The notes: generated by a model not told the origin, from the sequence alone. DNA of 64,000 nt from Lumbricus terrestris (GCA_949752735.1 OX457036.1:16135433-16199432); one strand, 5' to 3'. Numbered from the stretch's first letter, positions 1 through 11,856 are shown. Made by a program: numbers and translations.

Positions 1-95
1 GGCGTGAAACTTCGATTCAGTGTCCGCGCTGTAGTCGGGAGCACTTCTGAGTAGAATCCTTGAAGGGGCGATGTAACAAATGCACATACACGCAT
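1..95 (+). mobile_element. tRNA-derived SINE, 3' part
   Basis: This matches the 3' half of the full SINE at 2391-2620: the 'GTGTCCGC.CTGYAGTCGG' block, 'CTTGAAGGGGCG' and the tail 'AAATGCACATACA'. The tRNA-like head would lie before the window. It carries several differences from the 2391 copy, so it is an old, divergent copy. Confidence 0.7.
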
Positions 96-713
96 ACTGG
101 GACCAGTCGCTGCAGGACTCAATCAACAGGGCCATACTGTGCTTAACAAAAATAATGTAAGCTTTTGTGAAAACAGGAAATGGACACACCCATTATAATT
201 TAAAAGAAACTCTAAAACGGAATTCTGAGGTGAGAGTGAAAAGTGAATTTATATCACATGTAAATTTCCATGTGAGGTTCAATTTTCCGCGGAAATTTTA
301 AGAAAAAGACGGAGTTGACAGTTTAAACAACTGTGACTCTTGCATAAATTAAAGGCCTTAAGTGAAATGTTCAGGGATTGTTGGACTTTTACTCTGCAAA
401 TTGGAAACTTTTAGTAAAAAAATCTCAATCGGTTTATAAGACATTTTACGTAGACCTATGTAGTTTCCCAGGGCAGGAGATATTGCGTGTGTCCGTGTAA
501 ATAACAGCTCTATGTTTTTCGGGGAATGTCATTCTTGGGGGTGGGTGAGAACTTCTCATCCAGAGACGCCTAGATTAAGCACTGTTCCTTGAGGCGTGTC
601 AGCGAAAGGCGCAGTGAGAGAGAGGTCTATCACACGACTCGAAGTATGGAACCAAGGAGTCTATCGCAGTTGATGAAGATGCTGTAACACGGCATGGACA
701 AATCAAAACTTGC
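96..713. other. Unassigned non-coding stretch
   Basis: AT-rich sequence with no open frame of note and no repeat boundary that I can place. It could be part of the intron upstream of gene A exon 2, since that exon has a consensus acceptor and no exon 1 is found here. Confidence 0.4.
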
Positions 714-721
714 TTGTAGAG

Positions 722-1870
722 TAGGGTGACCATACGTCCCGGTTTTCCGGGACATGTCCCGGTTTTCTATGGTGCGTCCCGGTGTCCCGAAGACTTTGGC
801 AAAAGAGCGAAATTGTCCCGGTTTTTGACAAGAAGGAAAGTTGAATATTGAAAGCGTCAGTTTTATTTAAATTACAGAACAAATAGTAGTTTGTAACCCA
901 AAAAGAAGTCGTAACGAAAGAGAAGTTGTCAATTTAAATGGAATATTACATGTATATCACATCTTTGGTAGGCTATAATTACAGACTATAGTGAGTTTAG
1001 TTAAGATTTTGAGAAAGTTTTGATAATACGATTTTAGTGGCGGCACCAGATCCATATTGATTTCGGCAGGTCATGTCAGGATCGTAATGGAGAGTTACAC
1101 ATTGCAACTGATGCATGTCAGCACTGAAATAGTAGAGCAATTCTTTCAGATGACAACTTGAAATGTTGCCATTGTAATGTGGAAATTAACAAATTCTGAT
1201 AGTGAGGGACAAATACCTTCCTCCCCACACTTCGCTTTCCTGCTCGTTCCCTCCCCCCACAAACCTTAAATCTTCTTCTGCAGTAGATTACACACTGCGC
1301 GTTGATTCAATCACGAATGATTGCAGTAGGCTCTGACGATTGCATAAGGTTGTAGATTGTTACACTGAAGTCTTTGCTCACCTTAAAATTTAACTGTGAT
1401 GACACCTGCATTGATAGGCCTCTTTGTTTGAAAAGCATTCACAGTACAAAACTTAACCTTAAAAATTCACCTCCGAGAAATATTAGTAAGTTTTAACTGC
1501 GTCGAAGTACGCAGTATGCTATAAACAATAACAGCCTACTATAGTTAGGCTACTGTTGAATGGATTATCGTATAGACTATAGAACTACAGGGTGGCCTCA
1601 CTAAAAGTTATATAACTTTTGTTCTGTTTGAAATATTTTTTGGTAATTTGACCATTGTAGGTAAATATGAATTGCCTTTAAGACTGTAAAGTTTCATTTA
1701 AAAATTCGTATGTTTGGCCAAGATATTGGCTGAAAACCGGAGGAGATTATTTTTTGGTCGCACTATGTAGGCCTTTGTATGGCGTATAGACAGGTAGTTA
1801 CAGATTAATTACAATTAGCAATTTTGTCAAAATTGTCCCGGTTTTTTATGGCTAGGAAATGGTCACCCTA
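722..1870. mobile_element. Non-autonomous hAT element (1149 bp) with 8-bp TSD
   Basis: Both ends carry the inverted repeat TAGGGTGACCAT. The element is flanked by the identical 8-bp duplication TTGTAGAG at 714-721 and 1871-1878, the TSD size of hAT transposons. Subterminal blocks repeat the motif GTCCCGGTTTT (near 740-830 and near 1838). No transposase frame is present, so it depends on an autonomous relative. The part at about 1590-1790 resembles the arms of the foldback elements at 46.4-47.5 kb and 53.9-54.9 kb, which suggests an element inside an element. A piece near 1036-1050 resembles the TIR of the CAGTGGCGG MITEs. Confidence 0.85.
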
Positions 1871-1878
1871 TTGTAGAG

Positions 1879-2390
1879 CCTCAGGTACCTGAACATCTAC
1901 TGCGTTTCCACTCCTCTGGTTGTTGCTAATGGGGCTTGACACGGCAACAACCTGGAACCCCTTGAATGGTGGTGCCTATGTTTGCACGCGAAACGTCCAT
2001 TACAAGCGCCCCAACACTGTCTAAAAGCCGTAAATCCAAATTTACGAAAGACTGGCAACAGTGAGAAATAACTTAAAGAACACATGCATGCTGTATGGTA
2101 GGCCGAGAGAATCACTTGCATCGCTCTAGTTTCCAGTCTATCTCCTTTGGCATGCTCATATACATGTACGTGTATAGGGCATTTCTATAACCATTATGCC
2201 TTGGGCATGTACCACCATCTATACTTAGGTTCAGTTCCAAGCACAGCCCTGGTGGGCAAGCTAGCCTAAGGGAATGAATGGGAGGACCGCAATTTACACG
2301 TACAAATTTCAATAATAGGATAGGCCTATACAAAATTTTGCATACTTAACAAATGAATGAATGTTTAATATGACATAGAAATATTACGTG
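1879..2390. other. Unassigned non-coding stretch
   Basis: No convincing coding frame. The short open frames here (up to about 75 codons) show no family signature and no codon pattern. Probably intron or upstream DNA of gene A. Confidence 0.35.
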
Positions 2391-2620
2391 GGGCGCGGTG
2401 GTGTAGTGGTGGCGTCGTTGCCTTGAAACCGGAAGACGGGAAGGTTCGAGGTTCGAATCCACCTCAAGTCGCCGCTTCGGGACCTTGGGCAAGTCCTTCA
2501 CTCGCAATTGCTCAGCGCTTCGGCGTGAGACTCCGATGCAGTGTCCGCTCTGCAGTCGGAAGCGCCTCTGAGTAGCGTGCTTGAAGGGGCGCTATAACAA
2601 GTGCACATACAAACATAGAC
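2391..2620 (+). mobile_element. tRNA-derived SINE, near full length
   Basis: The 5' head has a tRNA-like A box (GGTGTAGTGGTGGCG) and B box (GGTTCGAATCC), about 45 bases apart. A non-tRNA body follows, ending in CTTGAAGGGGCGCTATAAC and a short A-rich tail. Related copies are at 1-95 (+), about 19810-20045 (-), 23150-23305 (-) and 26515-26580 (-), so it is a dispersed Pol III SINE family. It is not a working tRNA gene: no cloverleaf can be completed after the B box. It lies about 110 bases before the acceptor of gene A exon 2. Confidence 0.85.
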
Positions 2621-2729
2621 ATATATGTAGATATAGACATTTTATTGATCTCAATTCAGTTATACATACATAGGCCTACTTAACTAAATATGAAAAACAT
2701 AATCATTGATTTTAAATTTTCTGCTTCAG

Positions 2730-3547
2730 AGACAACAACATTCATTGGCAGACTACGAACCGGGCGATTTCACAGCGGAATTACGAAAGTGGAGGATAGG
2801 ATTTACGTTCTCGGCGAAGACCCAGGTATAATTTCTATCTTCGAGGATCAGAACGATTTCCGCCTTATACAAGAAATCGTGTTGAATGAAACTCGTTATC
2901 CGTACGACATTGCCTATAGCAACAAATCCAAATGTGCATACATTAGCGACCCAAGTAACAATTGTGTATGGGTGATGACGACCACAGGGGGTCATAGACT
3001 AAGCAAATGGTTGACCGGATTATCCGGGTTATCCACACTGGCATTATCCCATGACGGTCACTTGTTGGTGCTGAGAGAAGGGCGATCACCCTGTCAACTG
3101 GATATGTATTTCTTGAATGCCACACTCGCACGCAGACTCGAATTGTCAGAGGACATCAAGGATCCAAAGCATGTCGTTCAGACATCGGATGGAAACTTCA
3201 TCATCGTCCATCGGCTGAACAGTTCATCCAGTGGACTGTGGGTTATTAGTCAACTGACGAATGATGGACGGTTGTTCATTCGATTCATTCCCAAAAACCA
3301 GTGTGAGAAATTAGACGACCCTCGTTATATGTCTTTGGATTCGGACAACAATCGATTATTTGTGGCAGACTATTCTAAAAACCGAGTGATTTTATTTGAC
3401 TCAAATTTTCTGGTCTGGCGTCAAGTCCTCGTGTCAATTGAGATGAACGCAATCCCTAGTCCTTTTAGATTGTTTTATGACGCACCCAATAAGCAGTTAT
3501 TTGTAGAGCAATATCTTGCCAATGTTACTGTCTTTGCGCTAAATTAG
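2730..3547 (+). CDS. Gene A, terminal exon: six-bladed NHL-like beta-propeller domain
   Basis: This is the last exon of a secreted coiled-coil/propeller glycoprotein (family described under gene B). I start it at 2730, after a good acceptor (polypyrimidine, then CTTCAG), not at the upstream in-frame ATG 2690. That gives a phase 1 start exactly as in paralogs B and C; residues from 2690 would be intron translation. About 272 codons are read. Blades can be traced from blocks such as GITKVEDRIYVL, PYDIAYSNKSKCAYISD, STLALSHDGHLLVLREG, KHVVQTSDGNFIIVH, RYMSLDSDNNRLFVADYSKN and PFRLFYDAPNKQLFV. Sequons LNAT, NSSS and NVT suggest a lumenal or extracellular domain. The frame is intact and ends TAA; the bases after the stop match those of gene B. 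Exon 1 is not in the window. Fold and secretion are inferred from the family. Confidence 0.8.
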
Positions 3548-3561
3548 AGCATAGGTAGTGT

Positions 3562-3900
3562 CAGGGGCGGATCCAGGGGGGCCAATCCGGCCATGGCCCC
3601 CATTTAAAAATTGCATGGGACGTGGCCCCCCATTTGGTTTCAACCAGCCATTAAACAAATGTAGCGGGAGAGAAAAACAGGACATCTGGCCCCCTATTAC
3701 AAAATCTTTCGAAAACGGCATCTTCTTTTCCCGAAAAATTGGTCGATGACTAAAAAAAGGTCATCAACTTTTTGGCGGATGAATTGATATCTTTTTCCCG
3801 AAAAGAAAAGTCATCAACTTTTTGGCGGTGAAAATTTTTCCCCTCTTCCACCAACCGAAAATGTTGCCCCCCCCTTCGAAACGTTCTGGATCCGCCACTG
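3562..3900. mobile_element. hAT-type MITE (CAGKGGCGGATCCAG family), copy 1
   Basis: The ends are CAGGGGCGGATCCAG and its inverted CAGTGGCGGATCCAG. An exact 8-bp duplication GGTAGTGT flanks it (3554-3561 and 3901-3908). It has no coding capacity. Other copies, each with its own TSD, are at 17114-17523 and 48267-48635. This copy sits 14 bases after the stop of gene A, so it interrupts that gene's 3' UTR. Confidence 0.9.
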
Positions 3901-3908
3901 GGTAGTGT

Positions 3909-5158
3909 TTTCTGCTTTGAGAACATGCAATTATATCCTTGGACAATTCGCAGCCATTGCAAGGCTCGTTTGTTTGATCTGGAAGGAAAATAGTAATTAC
4001 TTGTTAACAAAAAACATATTTTGATCAGACCAATCAATATATAGACTCTATATAATCGTTGTTGAATCAGAACGATAAGCTTATAGTATTAATTTTGTTT
4101 GATAACATTGCCGAGTAGTGATTAATTACTAGCAAGTGTATTTTATGGTGACCCGACAAAAGGGCGCCGACAGAAGGGCTTACGTTTCTGGTTTCCCGTC
4201 ATTTAACGACTCTGCGGAAGTCTATTTTTGAAATTTTCGGCTTTAACTTTTAGTCATATTTCTAGTTTAAACATCTTTTATGGAGTTTGAACTTCTCATT
4301 CTTGTTTGTATTACATTGTACCGAGACCTACTTACCCTCAATATATGTTTATAATGTATGTATACATGACATTGTATCAGTAGCTTGATATGTTATAGTG
4401 ATAAATTATAGCGATATGTTATATTATGCATACGGACTAACTCACAGGGGCAAATGTTTGCTTGCAAGAATTAAGTCGGCGAACGCAAGAGCGATAAAGT
4501 TCTTGACTCAGGACGTTGTAAGCCAACATCAGTCAGTTCTGTTTATTTTGCTTTCGCGTGTAAACAGCAATTTCGACTTGTCTGTATACCGGTACTATTT
4601 TAATGGCGTCGTGAAGAAGTAAATTATTGTTTCTTCATTCAACCAACAAAATCATTTGCAGAAGAATTAAATTTACTTCATTCAGTCGCGTCACTGTTCA
4701 AAAATTCTAGGAGTCTACATTAAATGAAGGTTTTCAAATTGAAGGGCGACTAATGAGTGCTGGCAAACTAATTATATGCAGGCTAAGTCATGCAAAGTCT
4801 TACGGTGTGTATCTGGACCGAAACTTCACCTGGAAAGAACGCATAATAAGAAAAATGTAATAGCCACAAATATTAGCATACCGTGAAAAATACCACTCTG
4901 CAAATCTACTATAATTCCTTGATCTCCCCTACTTGTTGTAGTGTACCATTTGTTGGGCTAAATTATACTTCCTATAAAAATTGGAGAATTTACAAAAACG
5001 CCCCATTCGAACTATTTCCATGATGCACCGGTCTGCCAGTACCGAACCGATTTTTTGAAGCCTTTAATAAGAACTAATGTTTCGACTAGCAGATACAAAA
5101 TGAGTTCCAAAATGGTTGTTTCAATGTATCGTTGTCATCTCAGTTGGTAACTCAGGAC
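3909..5158. other. 3' flank of gene A with degenerate minisatellite traces
   Basis: No gene is visible. At about 4022-4090 are blocks like AATCGTTGTTGAATCAGAACG, resembling the minisatellite downstream of genes B (16107-16990) and C (32035-32110). At about 4150-4185 the words GACAAAAGGGCGCCGACAGAAG match the terminal repeat motif of the element at 44665-45762, so this is a worn fragment of such an element. The remainder is featureless AT-rich DNA. Confidence 0.4.
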
Positions 5159-5333
5159 ATGTATGTATGTATGTATGTATGTATGTATGTATGTATGTAT
5201 GTATGTATGTATGTATGTATGTATGTATGTATGTATGTATGTATGTATGTATGTATGTATGTTTGTATGTTTGTATGTATGTATGTATGTATGTATGTAT
5301 GCACGTATGCATGTATGTATGTATGTATGTATG

Positions 5334-5364
<31 letters not shown>

Positions 5365-5435
5365 TACTATGTATGTATGTATGTATGTATGTATGTACGT
5401 ATGTATGTATGTATGTATGTATGTATGTATGTATG

Positions 5436-5469
<34 letters not shown>

Positions 5470-6107
5470 TGTATGTATGTATGTATGTATGTATGTATGT
5501 ATGTATGTATGTATGTATGTATGTATGTATGTATGTGTATGCACGTATGCATGTATGTATGTATGTATGTATGTATGTATGCATGAATGCATGCATGTAT
5601 GTATGTATGACATACATACATACATGTATGTATGTATGTATGTATGTATGTATGTATGTATGTATGTATGTATGTATGTATGTATGTATGTATGTATGTA
5701 TGTATATATGTATGTATGCATGTATGTATGTATGTATGTATGTATGTATGTATGCATGAATGCATGCATGTATGTATGTATGACATACATACATACATGC
5801 ATGCATTCATGCATACATACATACATACATACATACATACATACATACATACATACATACATACATACATACATACATACATACATACATACATTGTATG
5901 TATGTATGTATGTATGTATGTATGTATGTACTATGTATGTATGTATGTATGTATGTATGTATGTATGTATGTATGTATGTATGTATGTATGTATGTATGT
6001 ATGTATGTATGTATGTATGTATGTATGTATGTATGTATGTATGTATGTATGTATGTATGTATGTATGTATGTATGTATGTATGTATGTATGTATGTATGT
6101 ATGTATA
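5159..6107. repeat. Long (TGTA)n tetranucleotide microsatellite with orientation switches
   Basis: About 950 bases of almost pure TGTA units. The strand of the repeat flips: short ACAT segment at 5610-5625, long ACAT segment 5784-5894, then TGTA again. Around base 5783 the two orientations make an inverted repeat with arms of about 110 bases and a one-base centre. The interruptions GCATGAATGCATGCATG (near 5580 and 5753) are duplicated and then mirrored near 5800. All six frames stay open through it, which yields meaningless Met-Tyr-Val-Cys or Ile-His-Thr-Tyr repeats. Confidence 0.97.
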
Positions 6108-8985
6108 TGACCATTTATATAGCGTCTTAACAAGAATCTCACGAAGGCGCTTAACGTAGCTACCAAACAAATCTAAACAGATGCGAGGGATCTAAACAGG
6201 ACATGATTTTGACGGATGCTTTTGTCATGTAGCTGCCATACATGACCACTACATTAGCCTATGGCTTTTCTTAAACTACCGCACCGGTGTTGCATTTACT
6301 AAGATAAAATAATTCTCGATATAATGTTCTTGCCATTTGATAAGATCTAATCTTTTAAAGTATGTTACACATGCATTCGTGTAGGCTACCATTGACCTGC
6401 TCATGGATGGATGGATGGATCCGATTTGACCAGGGTCTATGGCAACAGAGGCCGCTACCCTGGACAGAAATTTCTGCTCATGGAAAAATCAAATACTGCT
6501 TAATCTACGAATTTCTATATTAGACTTAGCTAATTGGTCATGTTCAGTGCGTTTCAACTGTGTTCATTTCATGCATGCATACATTACGCCTAAATTTTGT
6601 TTTTGCACTGTTACTACTGCCAAATGATACCCAGAAAGGACAAACAACCTCAGCGGGTCCATAATGTCAATGACATTTTGGAAAGAGCATTTGACTGCAT
6701 GCGATCGCTTGAAGATTTATGAGTTTGTATTGACTGCTGTCATATTTTGATTTTATGGTGTTGACATCCTGTCAATAAACGGCCACTAGGCCTACTACTA
6801 ACTGGTGGTCATAGGTTATATTTTATGCGACAATTAGGCAAAATTGCGACTTTTTCCTTTGTGTTTGGTTCCGCATGTCAGCAGCGCATCAATTGAAAGC
6901 ACATGACTCCTCTATCACGATTCTGCATGTTCTTTCGAATTAACTTTTCTGGAAGTTCCGTATCCTATTACATGTAGGCTACCGACCACTTTAGCAATTT
7001 CACACAAGCTACTGCAACCGGACACAAGCGCCTCTTTGCTTTATGCTTGAATAGGTATACTGCAGGCAGCGTATGGTCGTCACTAAAGCCCGCTGATTTA
7101 AGGATTAAGTAAATTCATTTCGAAAATCTTTCTTGAATCGCGTGAACCACAGGTTTAAGGCATTGCCCCGGATGCTGCTTTTGTGTCCTCGTTCTATATT
7201 ATTCAGTACATTTTGTGGTTGCATTTGTTTAGTTCTGTTTGTGTGGAATTCAGTAGACTGGCATTCTCTTCGTATATCCGTAGCAACGCAGTCTTCGCAT
7301 CACGACTTTGTGCACCAGATGCTTTGACACATAATAACTGTCTTAAACAACAGTTTTCTAATTTTAGTAGGCCTAGAAAAGCCCTAGATTATTATTTTCT
7401 ATTATGAGAATGCTTTTCTCATTCTACTTTCGAATTCTCCAGAATTGTTAGCGCTAAATTAGGCCTACAGAAAAATGAGTGCGATCATATCTTTTATATT
7501 CCTCTCTTTTTTCAATATCTGTTAATTTATTTGTTTCATAATGGGTTTTATTATAATGTATCAAAATTTCAACTTAGGCTACATGTTTTACTGCGTCATC
7601 TGCAAGACAGCTGCGACTGTAAGTTCTTCAAGACAGACGAATTATTCTCCCTGCTCACTAGCTAATCTTTGGATTAAGACAATAATTGGTGACTGTTTTT
7701 TTTCAACAACCATCAATTAAGGTTTATCGCGAGTGAACGATGCGGTGAAAGATAAAATACTCGATGCATTGGTTAGGCCCTAGACTATACGAGAGACAAA
7801 GACAACGAGAGATCGCGAAAATGAGAGACAGATTGGTTTAATTATAGTTAAATTCGCAGTTAAAGCAGAAATTCCCATTGTGCTTCATGCAACTATAGAT
7901 CTACTGTATAACTTTTTAACGCAGGGAAACAATAATTATCTGGTTCATTTTCTTTTGTCGTTCTGTCTGTCTACGTTATTGGTTATTGGATGTATCATTA
8001 GCCTCAAGTTGCGCCACTACCATTTCGATGTTATTGATCGCGAAGTTTGTTTCTGGTGATATCGACTGTGGTGGCTGTGGAAGTAGTAGCCTAGTAGCGG
8101 AAGTTGTTCCGGTTCCCCGTCGTATTAGCAGATCTTGGTATAGCCTACCATGGTGCATGGGTTGCTCCTTTCGTATTTTGCTTCATGCTAATTCGTACAA
8201 TATTTGGATAGTAAATCTTATTCCCAGAACCATAATAATCATAGGCCTAATCACATTTATTTTATAGCAAACCGATGCAAAGATGTTGTTTTGGGCAAAG
8301 TCCTTTTCTCGACGTCGTAGGAAATTCACAATCGCTTCAGAATTATTAGGCCAATTCTTGTTAGCCTGGTAAACAAGAGGACTCAGTATAAAAATTTAAT
8401 GGTGGCAATTTTTATTCACAAGTGAATTTCAGACTACTTTTGCAGTAGGTTATTTTAATCAAGCAATACTCTCTTTATGTTGGAAATTGCTTCAACATTA
8501 TAGTAATCAGTTTTAATAACGCTAGCTTTATAGAAGTATGAGTTGTAGGCTATTGTATTTTCGTTAACTAGAAGATCACTTTGAACTGACATGAGACCTA
8601 CAGCGACGTTGAGCTCATAGCTGTATTAACAAAGAACTTTCCGTATTATAATTTAGCAATATTATTGAATTGTGTAGACCTAGGCTTAGTGTATATCAAT
8701 ACAATCAAATCGGTTAAACCCCGATCGCTTGAGGGAGCTGCTTTCCGTGTGCTTTCCGTGCGCAGAGGATCAAGATTCTCTTCAGCGATCGTGTTTTCTC
8801 GGCCGCTGGTCCTCCATACTGGACCAGACTGTCTCCCTCTATGCGAGTGACCGATCCAGGGAACTCCATTAGTATCTATGCTACAATCACACTTATAGGC
8901 TATCTAGTGGTTATCCCGCCGGTTGTTATCTGTTTTGTGAGGAACCTTTGTAAATACATGACCCCGTTGCGGCGCCCTATAATTT
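6108..8985. other. Unassigned intergenic stretch
   Basis: AT-rich DNA with no recognisable gene. A few open frames of 60-95 codons (for example 7133-7327, 7986-8267, 8665-8850) show no domain, no consistent start context and no paralog here. Small GGAT repeats occur at 6404-6420. A fragment at 6112-6165 (ATTTATATAGCG...) faintly resembles SINE tails. I see nothing else to annotate. Confidence 0.4.
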
Positions 8986-8998
8986 GTCGATATGGTTA

Positions 8999-9154
8999 AT
9001 TACTATTATTATTGGTGTTGTTATTCCTATTATTTATTTATTTATTTATTATTATTTATACATTGTTATTATTATTTACATTATTAATATTAGGCCAATT
9101 ATTTTTTTATTATTATTATCAATTATTTTAAAAAGGTTATTTCTTAATATCAGT

Positions 9155-9227
<73 letters not shown>

Positions 9228-9243
9228 CCACCACCATCATTAT
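8999..9243. repeat. AT-rich low-complexity and (ATC)n microsatellite
   Basis: TTA/TTAT-rich sequence (8999-9145) runs into a clean (ATC)n array at about 9148-9238. The open frames over it (poly-Ile, poly-Met) are artefacts of the repeat. Confidence 0.9.
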
Positions 9244-10820
9244 AGCTATTATCACAGAGCCGAATTTATTCTCGAGCATGTTTGTTAAAGGGTAACGTCC
9301 TCATGGCATTCTCCATTTGGGAATTAGTATTCCTTTTACACGTTTTTGAAAACCTAATCAATGTTTTTCTCCGAACAGATTTTAATTAAGTTACTGAACA
9401 CAGTCAATGATACTTCCTTTGATACAAGGGGGTTATTACGATGATTAGAATGCATGATGATTGATGAACTGTTGCCATCGAATTTTTGAGATGTGTAATG
9501 CAATGTGGGTGACCTAGATAGCGGAACCATTTGCTCCTTAGAGATTTACCCTTTGGTGTCAACTTGCGTGATTGTAGGCTACAGGATAATTATGTTTAGC
9601 CTATCACTGCTAAAACAAGAAATCTATCGATATTGCATCTTTTTTTTAAAGCAGTGAATTTTCTTTGGTGTTATTTTCGTCATTGTCATAGTTATTGATG
9701 TTTTGTAGCTACAGATACAGCCATCGTCACCTAAATCATTCTATGTACCTTCACGAACATTTTCGTGACCGTTATTGTTAACGACAGTCAGAGTGAGCCT
9801 AAGAACTCGTTGCTCCAAGTTGTGCGCTCAATGCAAGATTGCAGATTATTCGCTTCTCTCGTCCAGCTCTTTTTCCACTGTTAGACCATTCTGCATCTCT
9901 CTCGTCGTTTCTCTATATCTGTTTTACATTCTCCCTCCTCACAGCTATTATAGCATCATAAGTAGGTCCTTTGTCTATTACTCTGCCTATCTCCAGTCTA
10001 CGGCCTAATGCATGTTTCTATGTAGAAAAAATGTGCGCATAATTATATAAAATATATGTAGGCCTATATTATAGCCTACTCGTCGCCGTTAGTGCACAGT
10101 TGCACACCATTTCGCAAACTAAACATCCGCTAAACTGAATTTGTTCCCACGATGTAAGCTGATAAAATGCGGTGTTTATAAGGTTGATTCATGCTCTTCC
10201 TGGTGTATAGGTTACTGTTATTGATTTAGCGCATAGATGTTTCAAACGATAAAATCGAAATAAAAAAACCGGAATAAAACGTCGTTTTATTGAAAGTTAT
10301 ATAAAAACGGAAAAATCGGGAAAAAATGGATACCAAAAATAAGTGGACTTTGTAACATTTTGTACTACAGAATAAAATTTAGACTTTATCTAGGCCTACT
10401 CAATTTAATTTTAATCAGCAAGCAAGTAACACAACTTACACTAAGTAGGCATAGAGCACTCAAAATTAATAGTGACCTGAATTATCCGAATCTTTGAAAG
10501 GGTTATCAGACGGGGGGAAATGAGGAAACAATTGCAGACAGCAAAAAATCAATTATGGTCTCATACAACAACAAAAAATAAACGAAAAACGAGACGAAAA
10601 ACAAATAAGGATGTTTTTAAAGAATAAAAAGCGGCAAAATCTTTTTCAACTATGATTTATAGAGTAGTGCCGTTCTTCTCATTGACTATATATGATCTTT
10701 TGATCAGTAGGAAGAGGTAAATCAAGAGAGGAACAAGGACAGTATAAAAGAACATGAAAAGGAAGAGCAGCTGATAAGATAATTTCATAGGCAGCCATGT
10801 TGTGATAGTTGTAGACGGCA
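9244..10820. other. Unassigned intergenic stretch
   Basis: No gene or complete repeat found. The open frame at 9775-10008 (77 codons) has no recognisable features. Several copies of the word TAGGCCTA are present, as elsewhere in the window. Confidence 0.35.
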
Positions 10821-10829
10821 TTTTAGTAG

Positions 10830-11085
10830 CCTCGGCATGCGAGCGTAATGTAATTTAATGTAGGCCTAAATCTTCGAGAATTTCTCAGCGCCCAGAGCGT
10901 AGCGCCAATCTTCCCCCTCGGTGTCTCATATCCACCAACACTTTCGCCTACGGCCAGTTTACTCATTGATGAATGAGCTGTCGAAGGTGATGGAGTTAAA
11001 ATCTCGAACAAAATGCTCAACATTTGTGGGGATTTGAACTGCGGACCTCTTCCCGTGTGACGATTCACCGCGCCGACATGTAGGC
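10830..11085 (-). mobile_element. Candidate tRNA-derived SINE, minus strand
   Basis: On the minus strand the sequence from about 11085 reads GGCGCGGTGAATCGTCAC (A-box-like), then about 35 bases on GCAGTTCAAATCCCC (B-box-like). This is the arrangement of a tRNA-derived Pol III head. The rest of the body does not resemble the SINE at 2391, so it may be a second family. The 81-codon open frame across it is most likely chance. The 3' boundary is uncertain. Confidence 0.5.
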
Positions 11086-11456
11086 TATCGCGTACTCCAA
11101 ATTCGTGGTAAGGATAAAAGGGAAATTTGAGGCATGTAGGTTAAAATATTGTTCAGTCAAAGATAAGAAGCACACGGTTTTCTGTCTTTATCGGCTTCAT
11201 AAAAAATGTCTGGCGAAAGAAAACAAGTGGGGATACTGTCGTCATAAGTTGTGATCATTGGAAATATGGGTCGTGCAAATTATATGATGGTGACGTTGAT
11301 GCCAGCTACGGACCTCCATCTCCTCATTGCATCTTATCGTTTACTAATGCAGCCGCCATTTCATGTAATTAAGATCTCTATAATCTCTTGATTCCGGATA
11401 TTTTTAGCCTGAGTTTTAGTTAGCCTAGCAGCTGCGCCATTTAAAGCCACTGTGCC
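11086..11456. other. Unassigned stretch upstream of gene B
   Basis: No coding frame, RNA signature or repeat border seen. It ends at the TSD of the small MITE at 11457. Confidence 0.3.
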
Positions 11457-11600
11457 CATAGGCGCAATCACGTCCTAAAAGTTGGGGGACCATAATGAAT
11501 CACGTCCTAAAAGTTGGGGGACCATAATAATAAAGTTAGGGGACCACTCAAAAGTTGGGGGGACGCGTCCCGTGGGTTCCATAGGGTGGTTGCGCCTATG
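11457..11600. mobile_element. Small hAT-type MITE (144 bp) with 8-bp TSD
   Basis: Inverted ends CATAGGCGCAATCAC and CATAGGCGCAACCAC, flanked by the exact duplication ACTGTGCC (11449-11456 and 11601-11608). Inside, a 33-base unit beginning AATCACGTCCTAAAAG is tandemly duplicated. It is about 430 bases upstream of the gene B start codon, so it may lie in promoter-proximal DNA. Confidence 0.85.
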
Positions 11601-11856
11601 ACTGTGCCTGTCATTACAAGTTATTGTAGCCACACATCCAACGGAAACCCCTTTGAACTACTGCACCGCTATTGATTAGATTAAACCTGCGAAACCAAAA
11701 TGTATTGGTTTCGTATGAGAAAATTTGGGCTTCAACAAAATTATAGTTTACGCACATTCTCCAGAACGTGATGCGACCGACATGTGACGACTGGGACAAC
11801 TATCAGTCACTAGAGTCAAGCTAATAATTATTGACGCGCTCTTCATTAGGCTTAGC

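Noticed and set aside
2391..2470. tRNA gene
   Set aside because: A and B boxes are present but no complete cloverleaf follows and the sequence continues as a SINE body with other copies in the window.
2690..2729. First 13 residues of the open frame over gene A
   Set aside because: They precede a consensus acceptor that gives the same phase and homologous start as in B and C, so they are most likely intron.
5159..6107. CRISPR-like regular array
   Set aside because: Unit is 4 bases with no spacers; the window is eukaryotic.
5116..6159. Long open frames of Met-Tyr-Val-Cys or Ile-His-Thr-Tyr repeats on both strands
   Set aside because: They are the translation of the (TGTA)n array, open in all frames because the repeat lacks stops.
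8665..8850. 61-codon frame possibly from a LINE tail
   Set aside because: The SRPLVLHTG region slightly recalls LINE C-termini, but there is no decisive motif.
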